A DNA stretch of 31,017 nt from Chara braunii (taxonomy: Eukaryota; Streptophyta; Charophyceae; Charales; Characeae). Numbering within the stretch: the first letter of the stretch is position 1; every line of letters begins with the position of its first letter. The notes under the pieces are model-generated. The model ran no database searches and had not been told where the DNA came from. It saw only the letters and a list, made by a program, of their open reading frames with translations. Shown piece after piece: positions 19,929 through 29,470 of this stretch. The position numbers and the translations under genes were made by a program. The stretch spans positions 63,459-94,475 of the forward strand of contig BFEA01000531.1 in NCBI GenBank assembly GCA_003427395.1. Reading direction: 5' to 3'.

Positions 19929-20013
19929 AATTTTTGTGGCCTTTTGGCTAAAAATAGATCAAGTGTAGTATCTGTTCTGATCATTTTAAAATCTGATACA
20001 TGGTTCATCAGGC
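19929..20013 (+). pseudogene. U2 snRNA 5'-half fragment
   Basis: Contains the conserved U2 core in order: GGCCTTTTGGCTAA, GATCAAGTGTAGTATCTGTT, then TGATCA, TTTTAAAATCTGATA and CATGG. U2 pairs with the intron branch point through its GUAGUA segment, which is intact here. An insertion of about 4-5 bases (AAATA) splits GGCTAA from GATCAAG between stem I and the branch-point region. The Sm site and 3' stem-loops expected after about position 90 are not present after 20013. This is most likely a truncated pseudogene. No plant upstream element or TATA box at the standard spacing is seen. Confidence 0.75.
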
Positions 20014-21341
20014 CTCTGCAAGGAATATGAGTGAGAGCGATATACAGATAACCAAATCCAAAATCACGCAGAAGTCCACATAGTCATGTACAAGCAGAGA
20101 GCTCAAATGCACCAATATTCCATCCAAATAAGAGCAATACGGTGAACTCGTGAGCCAATGCATTATTCAATGTCGCTCCTGTCTGCCCAGCGCCCACCCT
20201 ACTCTTCTTGCCTACCTAGCCTATCTACGTTCACAAGCTCACTTCGAATTGAAGACCAATGTACATGTCGTCAACACCAATGTCGACCTCCCACATAGAC
20301 CAGGTACGTATCCTCGTATCCCCTCATCACGCCCTGACACCCACTTATGTGCCTCCTCCCAAAGACCTCCTGTCGCCCTCCTCTGCCTCGCGCCCTGCAG
20401 CCCGGCTATGGCTGCTAGCGCCCTGCTGCTCCTGCAGCGCCCTCACCTCTCAGCGCCCGGGCGCGCCTCGGCCCAAGCTAGCACGTACAGACACTCGCTT
20501 GCTAGCGCAGCAGCGTGTCCGCAACACCAGCATTGGCCAACATGGCCTCCCTGGCTGCTCTGCTTCCTATATGGAAGTGGCGGCCTCTGCTGGACTCTGT
20601 GTGGGCTTGATCGTGGAGTTTCCAGTAGCTTCCGGTTGGTCCCCTGTATTTGCGCCCAGGCCAACGATGACAGTTACGGGCCTGGGCCCTTTTTGGTTGG
20701 GCAAGCTCAGAACTTTCCAGGCTTGAGTTGTTTGCTGCATTTGTGCACTGGCCCACGGGATAGATACGACGACGATGCTGCTTTCTTGTTGGCCCGTTGT
20801 TACGCCCCCGCCCCTTCCAGGGCCAGGTTCGGTGTCCCTCCCAGGCCGAGTCCAATGGGTTGGTGGACTGTCAGGCTGTCACACAGGGTTTTGGTAAGTA
20901 TGAAAATCATATAACATATGAGCGCATTCAGAAACAGTCCTTGTCACTCTTAATCATATAGTCAAGTAGTCAGGGTTATCCCTCCTGCCAGTGGCGACAC
21001 GGCTTAGAGTGAGGCGTTGGGGTTTATCGCCCGCACCTGACCTTCAAGGAGTCAAGATCACCAGAGGCCCTATTATCCAGGAGTCCTTCAAGTAGCCTTG
21101 AGTGTAACTCGTGTGATGAGAAGAGGAAATAACAAGAAGACCAGAAACCAGAAAGAGCAAGAAGACCAGAAACCAGACTCCGCAAGAGCATGAAGAAACC
21201 AGACTCCACAAGAGACATGACCAGAGACACGAGACTAAAGAGTAGTACACAGGAAATGCAGGGAGCAACCATTGGAGGGCTGCAGTCACTGATAAGTCGT
21301 AATAATAATAAATACATCACAGTGACTGGAAGGAGTGAGCC
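20014..21341. other. Unassigned; short repeats near the right end
   Basis: A frame at 20150-20914 (+) is open for 254 codons but has no ATG at its start and Cys/Pro/Ser-rich low-information content. A donor-like TTG|GTAAGTAT lies at about 20893. At 21120-21240 the phrase AAGACCAGAAACCAGA repeats with variations. AATAATAATAA occurs at 21300 and 21350. No convincing gene. Confidence 0.4.
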
Positions 21342-21683
21342 TCAATCAATAATAATAAGTGGTACCCCCTCATGAGTAAGCTCTGTCGTCCGGGACTCCA
21401 CATCTGGTACACGCTGGTCCTCCTCATCATTGAGAACCAGAGTTGCTATCGACTTTGGGACCACGTAGCTGATGTCACGAGACGCTCCAGGATCAATCTT
21501 GTTGATATATCCCATGCATCTCGCCATCTCCTCGTCCGCAACACTCCTGAGGTAAAGCTCCTTGACAAGGGTGATATTACCTGTAGCACCAATCAGTATC
21601 TCAATCCGTCCCTTGCCGTCGATGTAAACATATGAAACCTCAAGGAAACGGTCTCCATAAAGTGGCTTTCGAAAATCGTGCAT
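21342..21683 (-). CDS. Hypothetical 113-aa ORF, unknown
   Basis: Starts ATG at 21683 on the - strand, about 10 bp after the poly(A) end of the LINE at 21693, and ends near 21342. The translation has natural hydrophobic patterning (VYIDGKGRIEILIGATGNIT, then LVKELYLRSVADEEMARCMG) but no family I recognise. It may be an exon interrupted by the LINE or part of another retroelement. Confidence 0.25.
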   Translation of the reverse strand: MHDFRKPLYGDRFLEVSYVYIDGKGRIEILIGATGNITLVKELYLRSVADEEMARCMGYINKIDPGASRDISYVVPKSIATLVLNDEEDQRVPDVESRTTELTHEGVPLIIID

Positions 21684-21690
21684 AGCAAAG

Positions 21691-21692
<2 letters not shown>

Positions 21693-21727
<35 letters not shown>

Positions 21728-22990
21728 AAAAGACAGCCCCATCCAGTGCTAGGGGTGCTGGTAAAAGCAGACACCACTAGCACCGGGGGACGGCTCCATC
21801 TATTGGTGGGGAGCGTCACCTGATGGAAATCGGGTCCAGCGTCCCGTACACAGAGTGAAAGCACCTGCTGGAAATCGGGTCCAGCGTCCCATACACAGAG
21901 TGAAATCACAGGCTAAAATTAGGGAGAATCCTGCCAGCATTGATTACTCTGGGACCCAGAGGATTAACTGAGCAGGTTGTGTCAGAACAGGGAGGAGCCT
22001 CTTCACCCCATGCCAGGCGCCAGATCACTGCGTATACCAACTGGTCCCTTCCCTGCATTTGCAGTCTTGCTTACTCCGCTCCGTACCATTGCATGTCCAC
22101 CACAGCCAGCTGATGAGGGGGAAAGGGGTCGGGGAAGTCCGCAGAAGGCCGTAACGGGACCTCTTGGCCCACCGTTGTCCAATCTTTAAAACAAAGCTGG
22201 TAGTCCTTCCTGATCGGATCCCGGTTACCGACTTGGTTGTCTCCTTCGCCTTCCGGGATTTTGCCGCCCTCCCATTTGATGGAGGCAATTCGGCCGCCAT
22301 TCTCGCCGCCCAACCAGTTCCCCGAGAATTTTTGGATTTTTTGTTTTATTTCATTCCTTGTTTGGCACAGATCTAGCTGGCCCTTAACCTTCTGCCATTG
22401 CGTCATTAGTTCTTGCTGTATAAATTGTCTGATCATGTCCGTCATTTCCTCCCCCGCTATACGGACACCCTCCAAAGTGTGTATGCAGCGTCTTCTCCAG
22501 ATCGCCCACATAGCCGCCCTCCTCCCTATTCTAAACATGTTCTCCTCAAAGGTACTAAGTGTGGGGGAGGTCCATGTCTCACACGGTATCGCCCTCCAGT
22601 CCCATGGTCAGTTCGTTTTGGTGTCCAGCAGACTCCAAATTCTGTCCCACCATCGCCATGTGAGAACGGACCCCGGGCATTGCAGGAAAATATGTTCTAT
22701 GGTTTCCGGAATCCTCCGGGAGGGGAACGCCATGTGACACGACTTGCACCATGGGAGGGCAAGCCCTCTTTGTTCCAAATAGGTGCGAAGTCTGTCCCAA
22801 CCAGATGGCTGAATCCATCTCTAAGGTATGGGACCGGACCTTCCCCTCTTGGGGGTCCAGCAACCGCCCCTTGGGGCTCGCGTGACATAAAGAAATCAGT
22901 CTCCCTCAAGCTATTATCGTGCAATCCGTCGCACTGTTGCTCTCTGTCGACGTCGCTTACCAATCTCCAGCGTTAAGCTATCAACAATGG
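21693..22990 (-). mobile_element. 5'-truncated LINE: zf-RVT, C-terminal tail, 3' UTR and poly(A)
   Basis: Reads right to left. About 22860-22630 encodes SGWDRLRTYLEQRGLALP and then a zinc knuckle, C-K-S-C through PETIEHIFLQCPGS to WRWWDRIW, the classic zf-RVT pattern at the end of plant LINE ORF2. A stop follows. 22538-22071 is open for 155 codons (AAMWAIWRRRCIHTLEGVRI onward) and ends QLAVVDMQWYGAE. About 340 bp of 3' UTR, including a 45-bp tandem duplication (21819-21908), leads to a T34 run at 21693-21726, that is, an A34 tail on the element strand. RT and endonuclease are absent. Part of this sequence (22065-22191) is the source family of the chimeric insert at 11579-11864. Confidence 0.75.
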
Positions 22991-23640
22991 GATCGGTCTC
23001 TGTGGGTGTCCCAATCGAAGCAGTCACCAAGATCGATGTCGCTCACGCTACAAGGGTCAAGGTCAGACTCATCGCTCTCCGATCTTTGCGTGCAAGTAGT
23101 GATTGGTATCCCGAATCTGACTATCTCGCTCTTGATCCGCTCATCCTTCTGCCTCTTCCCCTTGCTGAGTGCTTCGCTGAGAGGTTCAGGATTGCACCCA
23201 TCAAAATCGAAAAGTACGCCCCAAGGCGCTGAAGGTACGCGAGGGAACACCACATGCATCCAGTTATCCCTTCAATAGCTCTGCCTGCGAAATATGTAAT
23301 CTGCGATCATGTCATATGTGACACCCTTCACCCCCTTTTCTGCACCCTTTACCAAGTAGGTAATCACCAGAGTTTGTTTGGAGGTCGGGGACTCGTTGGC
23401 CCTTATGTGGAAAGTCTGGTGACCGTCATACCGGCAACGAGAACTCTCAACAAGTTTGCCCCACTTCGGGGCCTGCCCCCAGTTTGGACAACAATTGCGC
23501 CTCAGAGAGTATAAACGCCCAGGCCCTCCAGATGATAGGACCAATCAACAAGGTCCTCCCACTGGTCCCCAAAACAAGTAGGAGTTCACCAACCACGTCA
23601 AATCAGCAACTCGCAGCGTAAGCCCAACCGAACAATGGTG
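22991..23640. other. Unassigned
   Basis: No recognisable gene, RNA or regular repeat. Small ORFs overlap on both strands (for example 22987-23232 on + and 22981-23259 on -) without motif support. Confidence 0.4.
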
Positions 23641-23649
23641 AAGGCAAAA

Positions 23650-24000
23650 CCTGGACCTTCCTGAATGGGCCTGGCCGGAAGAGGCAACAACAAACTGATA
23701 TCTGGGCCCGCCTGAGTGGGCTCGACTGTCTAGCTGCAACTCACACCTGGGCCCGCCTGAAGGGCCTCAGACGAATCAGCAACAAGCTACTCAATGAAAG
23801 GGCCCGCCTGAACGGGCCTGGCTGAAAAGCAGCAACTCAATGAAGGGGCCCGCCTGAACGGCAGCAACTCGATGGAAGGGCCCGCCTGAATGGGGCCGGC
23901 TGAACAGCAGCATCTCGATGGATGGGCCCGTCTGAGCGGGCCCGACTGAACAGCAACAACTCGACGGAAGGGCTCGCCTGAACAACAGGGATCAGCAACT
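23650..24000 (+). repeat. About 46-bp minisatellite (GGGCCCGCCTGA units)
   Basis: GGGCCCGCCTGA or a one-base variant begins at 23704, 23749, 23800, 23845, 23878, 23924 and 23968, with spacing mostly 44-46 bp. Each is followed by CAGCAACTCGATGGA-like sequence. Confidence 0.9.
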
Positions 24001-24074
24001 CAATATAGTGCTATCATGAAAAAAGTGTCTCTGCTGCAAGTGGATCCAGAATAGGAGGTTTGGGCTGTCAATAT

Positions 24075-24400
24075 CATCACGACAGGAAACTGATCAGCAA
24101 AGTGTCGCCTACGCAGGGACCAATCGCAAAATTCCGTATGCTCTGGGACTGGACTGCGCAAAACTGCTTGCGCAGGGGGACTGAACCGCAAATTCACCTG
24201 TGCAGGAAAAATACCGTTTGCGCAGGGACGGGATCATAAATACCGTTCGCATGGGGACTAAAGTGCAATTACCGTTTGCGTAGGGAAATTACCGTCCACG
24301 CAGGGATCAGGTCATTAATATCTGACGCAGCAGGGACTGAATCAGCAAAAGCATCGCCTGCGCAGAGACTGATCAGCAGGGAATCAAATCAACGGGAGTG
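24075..24400 (+). repeat. Degenerate minisatellite (TTGCGCAGGGACTG units)
   Basis: CGCAGGGA or close variants recur about every 35-45 bp with AAATTACCGTTTGCG between them. Confidence 0.8.
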
Positions 24401-24539
24401 GGGTGCCTAATCATTCCAGCAGTGGCACTCAAGCATCAATTCAATAAGGCACACGAACTCAAACCAATCGGGCATGTAAACCCGAGCCATCGAACAGACT
24501 AGATGTGTGGCCCTGCTGCTTCAAACCAGTGGAATGCAC

Positions 24540-25060
24540 AATCCCGCATCAGCAACTAGTGTTGTGCGTAGTCTTAAATCATCAGACTTGCAGGGCGCAT
24601 GGCCCCACATCATCAGACTAGCAAGGCATGTTCTCGAACCATAATACCAGCGGAGTTCATACTCTCGAACCACCATACCAGTAGGGCGCGCACTCTAGGG
24701 TCATCAAACCAGCAGGGCGCACACTCTAGAATCATCATACCAACTAGGCGGGAGCTCTAGAATCGTGAAACCAGTAGGGAGCATGCTCTAGAGTCGTCAA
24801 ACCAGCAGGGGGCGCGCTCTAGAATCATCATACCAGCAGGGTGTGCATTCTAGAATCATCATACCAGCTGGGCGCACACACTAGAGCAGGGTGCGTGCAC
24901 TAGAACAGGGTGCACGCTCTACGATCATTAAAATGTCTGGGGGCACGATCCAAAATTATATCATCAGGGCGCTCGCTCAAAGCAGCTGGGCGCGTGCTCT
25001 AAAATCATCATACCCATAGGGCACACACTCTAGAATCATCATACCAGCAGGGCGCGCACT
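24540..25060 (+). repeat. About 34-bp minisatellite (ATCATACCAGCAGGGCGC units)
   Basis: Roughly a dozen units of AATCATCATACCAGCAGGGCG followed by a CACTCTAGA-type link, with base changes and one shortened stretch at 24870-24920. Confidence 0.9.
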
Positions 25061-25065
25061 AGATC

Positions 25066-25600
25066 GGCGAGTTGGGGCTTGGGTGAGCACTCAATCAACC
25101 AGTCCGAGCTTGGGCGCACACTCAATCAACAAGTCCAAGCTTGGGCGCACACCAAAACAGCGATGTCGGGCCTGGGTGTGCACTAAATCAGCAATACCGA
25201 GCATGGGTGCACACCAAACAGTAAGTCAGGCTTGGGCGCACACTCGATCAACAAGTTTGAGCTTGGGCGCGCACTAAATCAGCCAATCTGAGCTAGGGCG
25301 CGCACTAAATCAGCCAATATGAGCTTGGGCGCGCACTAGATCAACAATTCTAATTTTGGGTGTGCATGTCCAAGCTTGGGCACGTGCACTGGCGTGTGAG
25401 ATCAATCCGACTAGGCACACACACTGGCGCGCGGGATTAACTCCACTAGTTGCGCGCGCTGGTGCGCGGGAAGTAATCCAACTGGGCACGTCGAAGCAAC
25501 CCAGCTGGGTACGCGCACTGGCGCGTCAATGCAACCCAACTGGGCACGCTCACTGGCGCGCGGATGCAATACCGACAGACGCATAGATCAGTTCTAGTCG
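25066..25600 (+). repeat. About 33-bp (GCTTGGGCGCACACT) and about 38-bp (CTGGCGCGCGG) minisatellites
   Basis: 25066-25345 repeats GAGCTTGGGCGCACACTAAA with TCAACAAG or TCAGC spacers. 25370-25600 shifts to units of CTGGGCACGCGCACTGGCGC. The change between unit types is gradual. Confidence 0.85.
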
Positions 25601-25699
25601 CGTGCAGACCAGTGCGCGGCCGCGCCGATTAGTACCAGCAGGCACAAAGATCAGTCCCAATGGGTATGCAGATCAGAGACCTATGGGTTTGTGGCATCC

Positions 25700-26940
25700 C
25701 GTTTTTGGCCTTCACTTAGGGCAGGGCACAGCTGTCTGCAGTGTGTGTGATCAGCCACGTAGAAGTTGGTCACAAAATAAAATAAATGTTACTGTGCGTG
25801 GCAGCAGCATGCAACGCTTGGCCTTGAATTAGGGCCAAGTGCCACCGCACCATTGATCAGTGATCAGTTAAATAGTGGCTGATCACAACCCGTCTCTGTT
25901 CGGCCTAGAATGCGGGGCAGCAACACATTGCGAATAACCCTCACTTAGGGCCAAGTGCTGTTGCACCGTTGATCTATGGCTGATCACGCCGGCATAAACA
26001 AGTGATCTAAGTAGAACACGAGGCAGCGACACAATGCGAATGACCTTCACTTAGGGCCAAGTGCTGCTGCGCCGTTGATCTGTGATCAGCCAAATAGCGG
26101 TTGATCACACTGCAAAAATAATCCAAATAGAATGTGGGGCAGTCGCACAGAGTGAATGGCCATCACTTAGGGCCAAGTGTCTCTGTACCGTTGATCTATG
26201 ATCAACCAAATAGTGGCTGATCACATCACATAAATAAATCATCCAAGTAGAACACAGGGCAGCAGCTCAGTGTGAATGACCGTCACTTAGGGCCAAGTGC
26301 TGCTGCACCGTTGATCTGTGATCAACCAAATAGTGGCTGATCACATCACATAAATAAATAATCCAAGTAGAACACGGGGCAGCAGCTCAGTGTGAATGAC
26401 CGTCACTTAGGGCCAAGTGCTGCTGCACCATTGATCTGTGATCAGCCAAGTAGTGGCTGATCACACCGCAAAAATAATCCAAATAGAGTGTGGGGCAGCG
26501 ACACTGAGTGAATGGCCTTCACTTAGGGCCAAGTGTCGCTGCACCGTTGATCTGTGATCAACCAAATAGTGGCTGATCACATCACATAAATAAATAATCC
26601 AAATAGAAAGCAGGGCAGAGGCACAGTGTGAATGATCTTCATTTAGGGCCAAGAGTCGCTGCACCGTTGATCTGTGATCAGCCAAACAGTCGCTGATCAC
26701 CCCGCAAAAATAACCAATCCAAATAGAATGTGGGGCAGCGGCTCAGTGTGAATGACCTTCACTTAGGGCCAAGTGTCGCTGCACCGCTGATCTGTGATCA
26801 GCCAAATAGTGGCTGATCACACCACATAAATAAATGATCTGAATAGAATGTGGGGCAGCGGCTCAAAGTGAATGGCCTTCGCTTAGGGCCAAGTGTTGCT
26901 GCACTGTTGATCTGTGATCACCCAAATAGTGGCTGATTAT
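25700..26940 (+). repeat. About 120-bp minisatellite, 11 units, each with a 12-bp hairpin
   Basis: The anchor CACTTAGGGCCAAGTG or a variant starts at 25713, 25826, 25942, 26048, 26164, 26284, 26404, 26520, 26640, 26760 and 26880, so the period settles at 116-120 bp. Each unit carries TGTGATCAGCCA, a 5-nt loop, and TGGCTGATCACA. An example is 26437-26448 with 26454-26465, perfectly paired. Left units are more degenerate than right ones. Confidence 0.95.
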
Positions 26941-27545
26941 TCCAGCATCAGTAAATTCATGCAAGGCGCTTGGCCTCAAATCCTCAAATAATCAATCGTG
27001 CAACCTCGGACTAACACTCATGCAGGGCACGTGACCCCCAATCACCTGTCATTCATGGCACACAGCCCTGGTCCAATCAACAAGCCTCACAGCAGTGGGA
27101 GAGCAGCCTCAGTCCAATCAGGGAGGCCAGACAACCATGATCGCACAGCCACGATCGAACCGGTGGAATCAACCACGATCCAGTTAGTGGTGCCTTTTAC
27201 AGTGGGTGAGCAGCCATAATCCAATTAGTGGAAGTTAACTGCAATGTCATGATCCAATCAGTGGAGCAAGCAGTAACGAACGAATGGCCGCACCACAAAT
27301 CAGCGAAGGCCACCAAATACAGTGGGTGCACTTTTGATGCACATAGTGCTGATCAGAGGGGCGCTCTGCAGATATGGGCATGTGCGGGCGCACGCAATGC
27401 CAGTCACCGATGCACTGCAGATGTGGGCACACGTGGGTCCTAGTGGGTGCGTGCAAAATAAGTGGACATGCACAAAATAAATGGGCGCGCATGGAATTAA
27501 TGGGCGCGCGTGGAATTAATGGGCGCGCGCAGAATTGACCAGCCA
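26941..27545 (+). repeat. Degenerate CCAATCAGTGG repeats and 19-20 bp ATGGGCGCGC repeats
   Basis: 27060-27260 repeats ATCCAATCAGTGGA-like phrases without a strict period. 27479-27540 repeats ATGGGCGCGCGTGGAATTA three times with minor change. Confidence 0.75.
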
Positions 27546-27723
27546 GGAGAATAGATGAGCAAAGAAAGGGCGGGAGAGAGGAGAAAAGCAAGAGAGCAAG
27601 ATGAGGGAGCAAAGGGAGAGAGGAAAAGGAGAGGAGGCAGAGGAGATGGCAGCAGGAGGACAGTGGCCCAAGTGAGAACTCGGGACACTGCACCTGCCGA
27701 AAGCCACCCTCCCCCTTCCTCAC

Positions 27724-27831
27724 CTTCCTCTTGCTTGCCTTGATCTCGCTCTGCTCGCGACTTCTCGCACTTGCTCCTACGTCGTTGCTCAAGTCCCATT
27801 CCTCCTCGATGCTCCACTGAGGCTCCCGCAT
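27724..27831 (-). CDS. Possible first coding exon under the 27890 promoter, unknown
   Basis: On the - strand the first ATG after the TATA box is at 27831. It opens 36 codons (MREPQWSIEEEWDLSNDVGA, then SARSREQSEIKASKRK) that end in phase 0 at AAG|GTGAGG, a good donor with GT at 27723-27722. The frame continues past this into low-complexity Leu/Ser/Pro translation, so splicing there is plausible. No family is recognised; promoter and donor position are the only support. Confidence 0.25.
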
Positions 27832-27885
27832 TGTGTCTAATGAGTGACGCAACAGCACGCCCCCCCTATGAGTGACACCGCCTCT

Positions 27886-27894
27886 CCTTTTATA
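27886..27894 (-). promoter_or_regulatory. TATA box (TATAAAAGG) on the - strand
   Basis: CACTATAAAAGGAGAGG on the - strand is a near-ideal TATA box. It lies about 55 bp from the nearest CArG box of the adjacent array and about 55 bp before the first ATG at 27831. Confidence 0.55.
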
Positions 27895-27950
27895 GTGGAG
27901 AGGCTGGATGGTTGGGCCCAAGTGCTGCAGTCCCCTCGTCGGGCCCGGGG

Positions 27951-28291
27951 CTAAAAATAGACCAGGCCTGTGCTAAAATTAGCATCACTCCCGACCTTGG
28001 GATACGAACAGCCAGTCCCAGGCAGCCGAATAGTCAGTCCCATGCTAAACATAGCATGGGACTGAGCTAATTTTAGCACGGGACTGGGGCAGCCCCAGTC
28101 TCGAGTAGACGAACAGTCAGTCCCACACTAAAAATAGCGTGGGACTGTGCTAATTTTATCACTGGAGGGGAGTTAAAAAAAAAAAAAAAAAAAAAAAAAA
28201 GGCACGGGACTGGGGAAGGCTCAGTCCCAGTCCCAAGTAGACGAACAGTCAGTCCCATGCTAAAAATAGCATGAGACTGTGCTAATTTTAG
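27951..28291. promoter_or_regulatory. Cluster of MEF2-type CArG boxes, CTA(A/T)4TAG
   Basis: Perfect CTA(W)4TAG sites occur at 27951-27960, 27973-27982, 28067-28076, 28128-28137, 28260-28269 and 28282-28291. One-mismatch versions lie at 28045-28054 and 28150-28159. This is the site of MEF2 in animals and of MIKC*-type MADS complexes in plants. The cluster sits on the upstream side of the - strand TATA box, in enhancer position. Tandem duplication explains the copy number, so selection for binding is inference. Confidence 0.5.
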
Positions 28292-28370
28292 CACGGGACC
28301 GGGAGCAGGCCCGACTTTGGGAAACGAAGAGTCAGTCCCGCACTTGAAATAGCATGTGACTCCCCTTTAG
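28029..28370 (+). repeat. About 83-bp tandem repeat (four units) with 13-bp hairpins and an A26 insertion
   Basis: Units start GAA(T/C)AGTCAGTCCC at about 28029, 28111, 28241 and 28326. In unit 1, CAGTCCCATGCTA (28035-28047) pairs perfectly with TAGCATGGGACTG (28052-28064). Units 2 and 3 have one mismatch each. Unit 2 is interrupted by an A26 run at 28175-28200. Confidence 0.9.
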
Positions 28371-29099
28371 TTATCACTAGGGCCTAGTTGTTCGTTTACA
28401 TGGCCGTTTGGGGCTGTTCCTTTTCCGACCGATTTATGCGGCCGCATCGGTCCAGTCCCAACTGGTCAAACTTAATTATCTCACTATCCCTTGGTCCGTT
28501 TCAAGTGCCATTTGGGCCGGGCCCCACTAATTTGCCCCTTGCGGTCGCAACGGTCCGGTCCAAAGGGAAGGATCAGATGTACAGCCGCACCGTCTTTTTT
28601 GTGGCTTCGGTCCCGGGGAATCAACCGACGTGGTAGGGTCCGGTTGACCATGACACCGGGCAACCCTTGGTGCAGATTTGACACGGCGCAGAGGCTGACT
28701 GCGTCGAGTCAACTTCCGTTGACGCAGCGCGTCGGCCTCTGACACCATGGCCACTTCGTGATGTGTCAGCCTCTCAATGTGTGCGCCCGGGGCACAACCA
28801 CCCGGGCCCTGGGCTCAACTGCCTGGCTCAGTTGCCTCTTCTGGAAGAGCCCAGGGTAAGGCCCAGGTTGCTCTTCAACCAACTGTCCGGCAGCAACTGT
28901 CTCCAACCCACATTGGAAAATGCTGAGATAAGGGCCTCCCGTGAATATTCAGGCCCGCCTAGCACAAGGCTTGCTGGGGTCCACAGTCAGAACATATGCA
29001 TGTTGTCTAAGGGCCCCCTGAGGACACATTCCTCACATTCCATCCCCCTTAGCTTCGAAAGTCCCCGCTGAGATGCTTCTATGCAGGTGCCTTTCCCTT
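28371..29099. other. Unassigned, with a long imperfect inverted repeat
   Basis: CAGAGGC...GTCAAC from 28689 and GTTGAC...GCCTCTG ending at 28741 form an imperfect stem of about 24 bp around TTCC. The rest is GC-rich and without recognised genes. Confidence 0.5.
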
Positions 29100-29139
29100 C
29101 AGACACAGCAGTTCCTGTCAAGGAGATCTATGCTGCCCC

Positions 29140-29384
29140 CAACCATGGAAGGCCACGTGGACGTCGACGACATGCCTGTTCCTTAGCCTGTGGGCAAAGG
29201 AAGACCACAGAAACCCAAGAGGGAATACAGGGTCAGATTCAGGCATCACACGGATCCAACAGAAGACCGATGGTTCACCAGAGAGGAACTACACCTCAGG
29301 GATGTGGGCAGCATGTGCCCAACCACAATCAGCGTGGCAAGCATCGCACATGAGAGGCATAGTGAAAGGGGAGCTGCCAGATGA
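29140..29384 (+). pseudogene. Chromodomain-like remnant of a Ty3/gypsy integrase
   Basis: One frame reads HVDVDDMPVP, a TAG at 29184-29186, then GKGRPQKPKREYRVRFRHHT, DPTEDRWFTREEL and on to about 29384. The pattern of a basic linker with KRxYxVxF and then a W-[FL]-T-x-EEL motif resembles the chromodomain-like C-terminus of gypsy integrases, which reads chromatin marks to target insertion. No integrase core or RT is present nearby. The in-frame stop makes it a relic. Assignment rests on the short motif only. Confidence 0.4.
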
Positions 29385-29470
29385 GATGAAGGGGTACCCC
29401 GAAGAAATTCAAAATTAGGGAAAGTGAAGAAACGACTGTATGAGGACACAACAATATAATGGTGTTTTAA

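Noticed and set aside
20150-20914. 254-codon frame
   Set aside because: It begins at GTG without an ATG, has low-information Cys/Pro/Ser content and no domain.
24540-25370. Resemblance of minisatellite words (ATCATACCAGCA, GCTTGGGCG) to 5S rRNA
   Set aside because: Only 9-12 nt words match, out of order and spread over separate repeat types; no 5S fold is present.
23650-26940. CRISPR-like appearance of regularly spaced repeats
   Set aside because: Units are contiguous degenerate tandem repeats without unique spacers, in a eukaryotic context.
27247-27831. The full 194-codon - strand frame downstream of the TATA box as one protein
   Set aside because: After about 36 codons it reads through purine-rich and minisatellite sequence; only the first short exon is worth keeping as a possibility.
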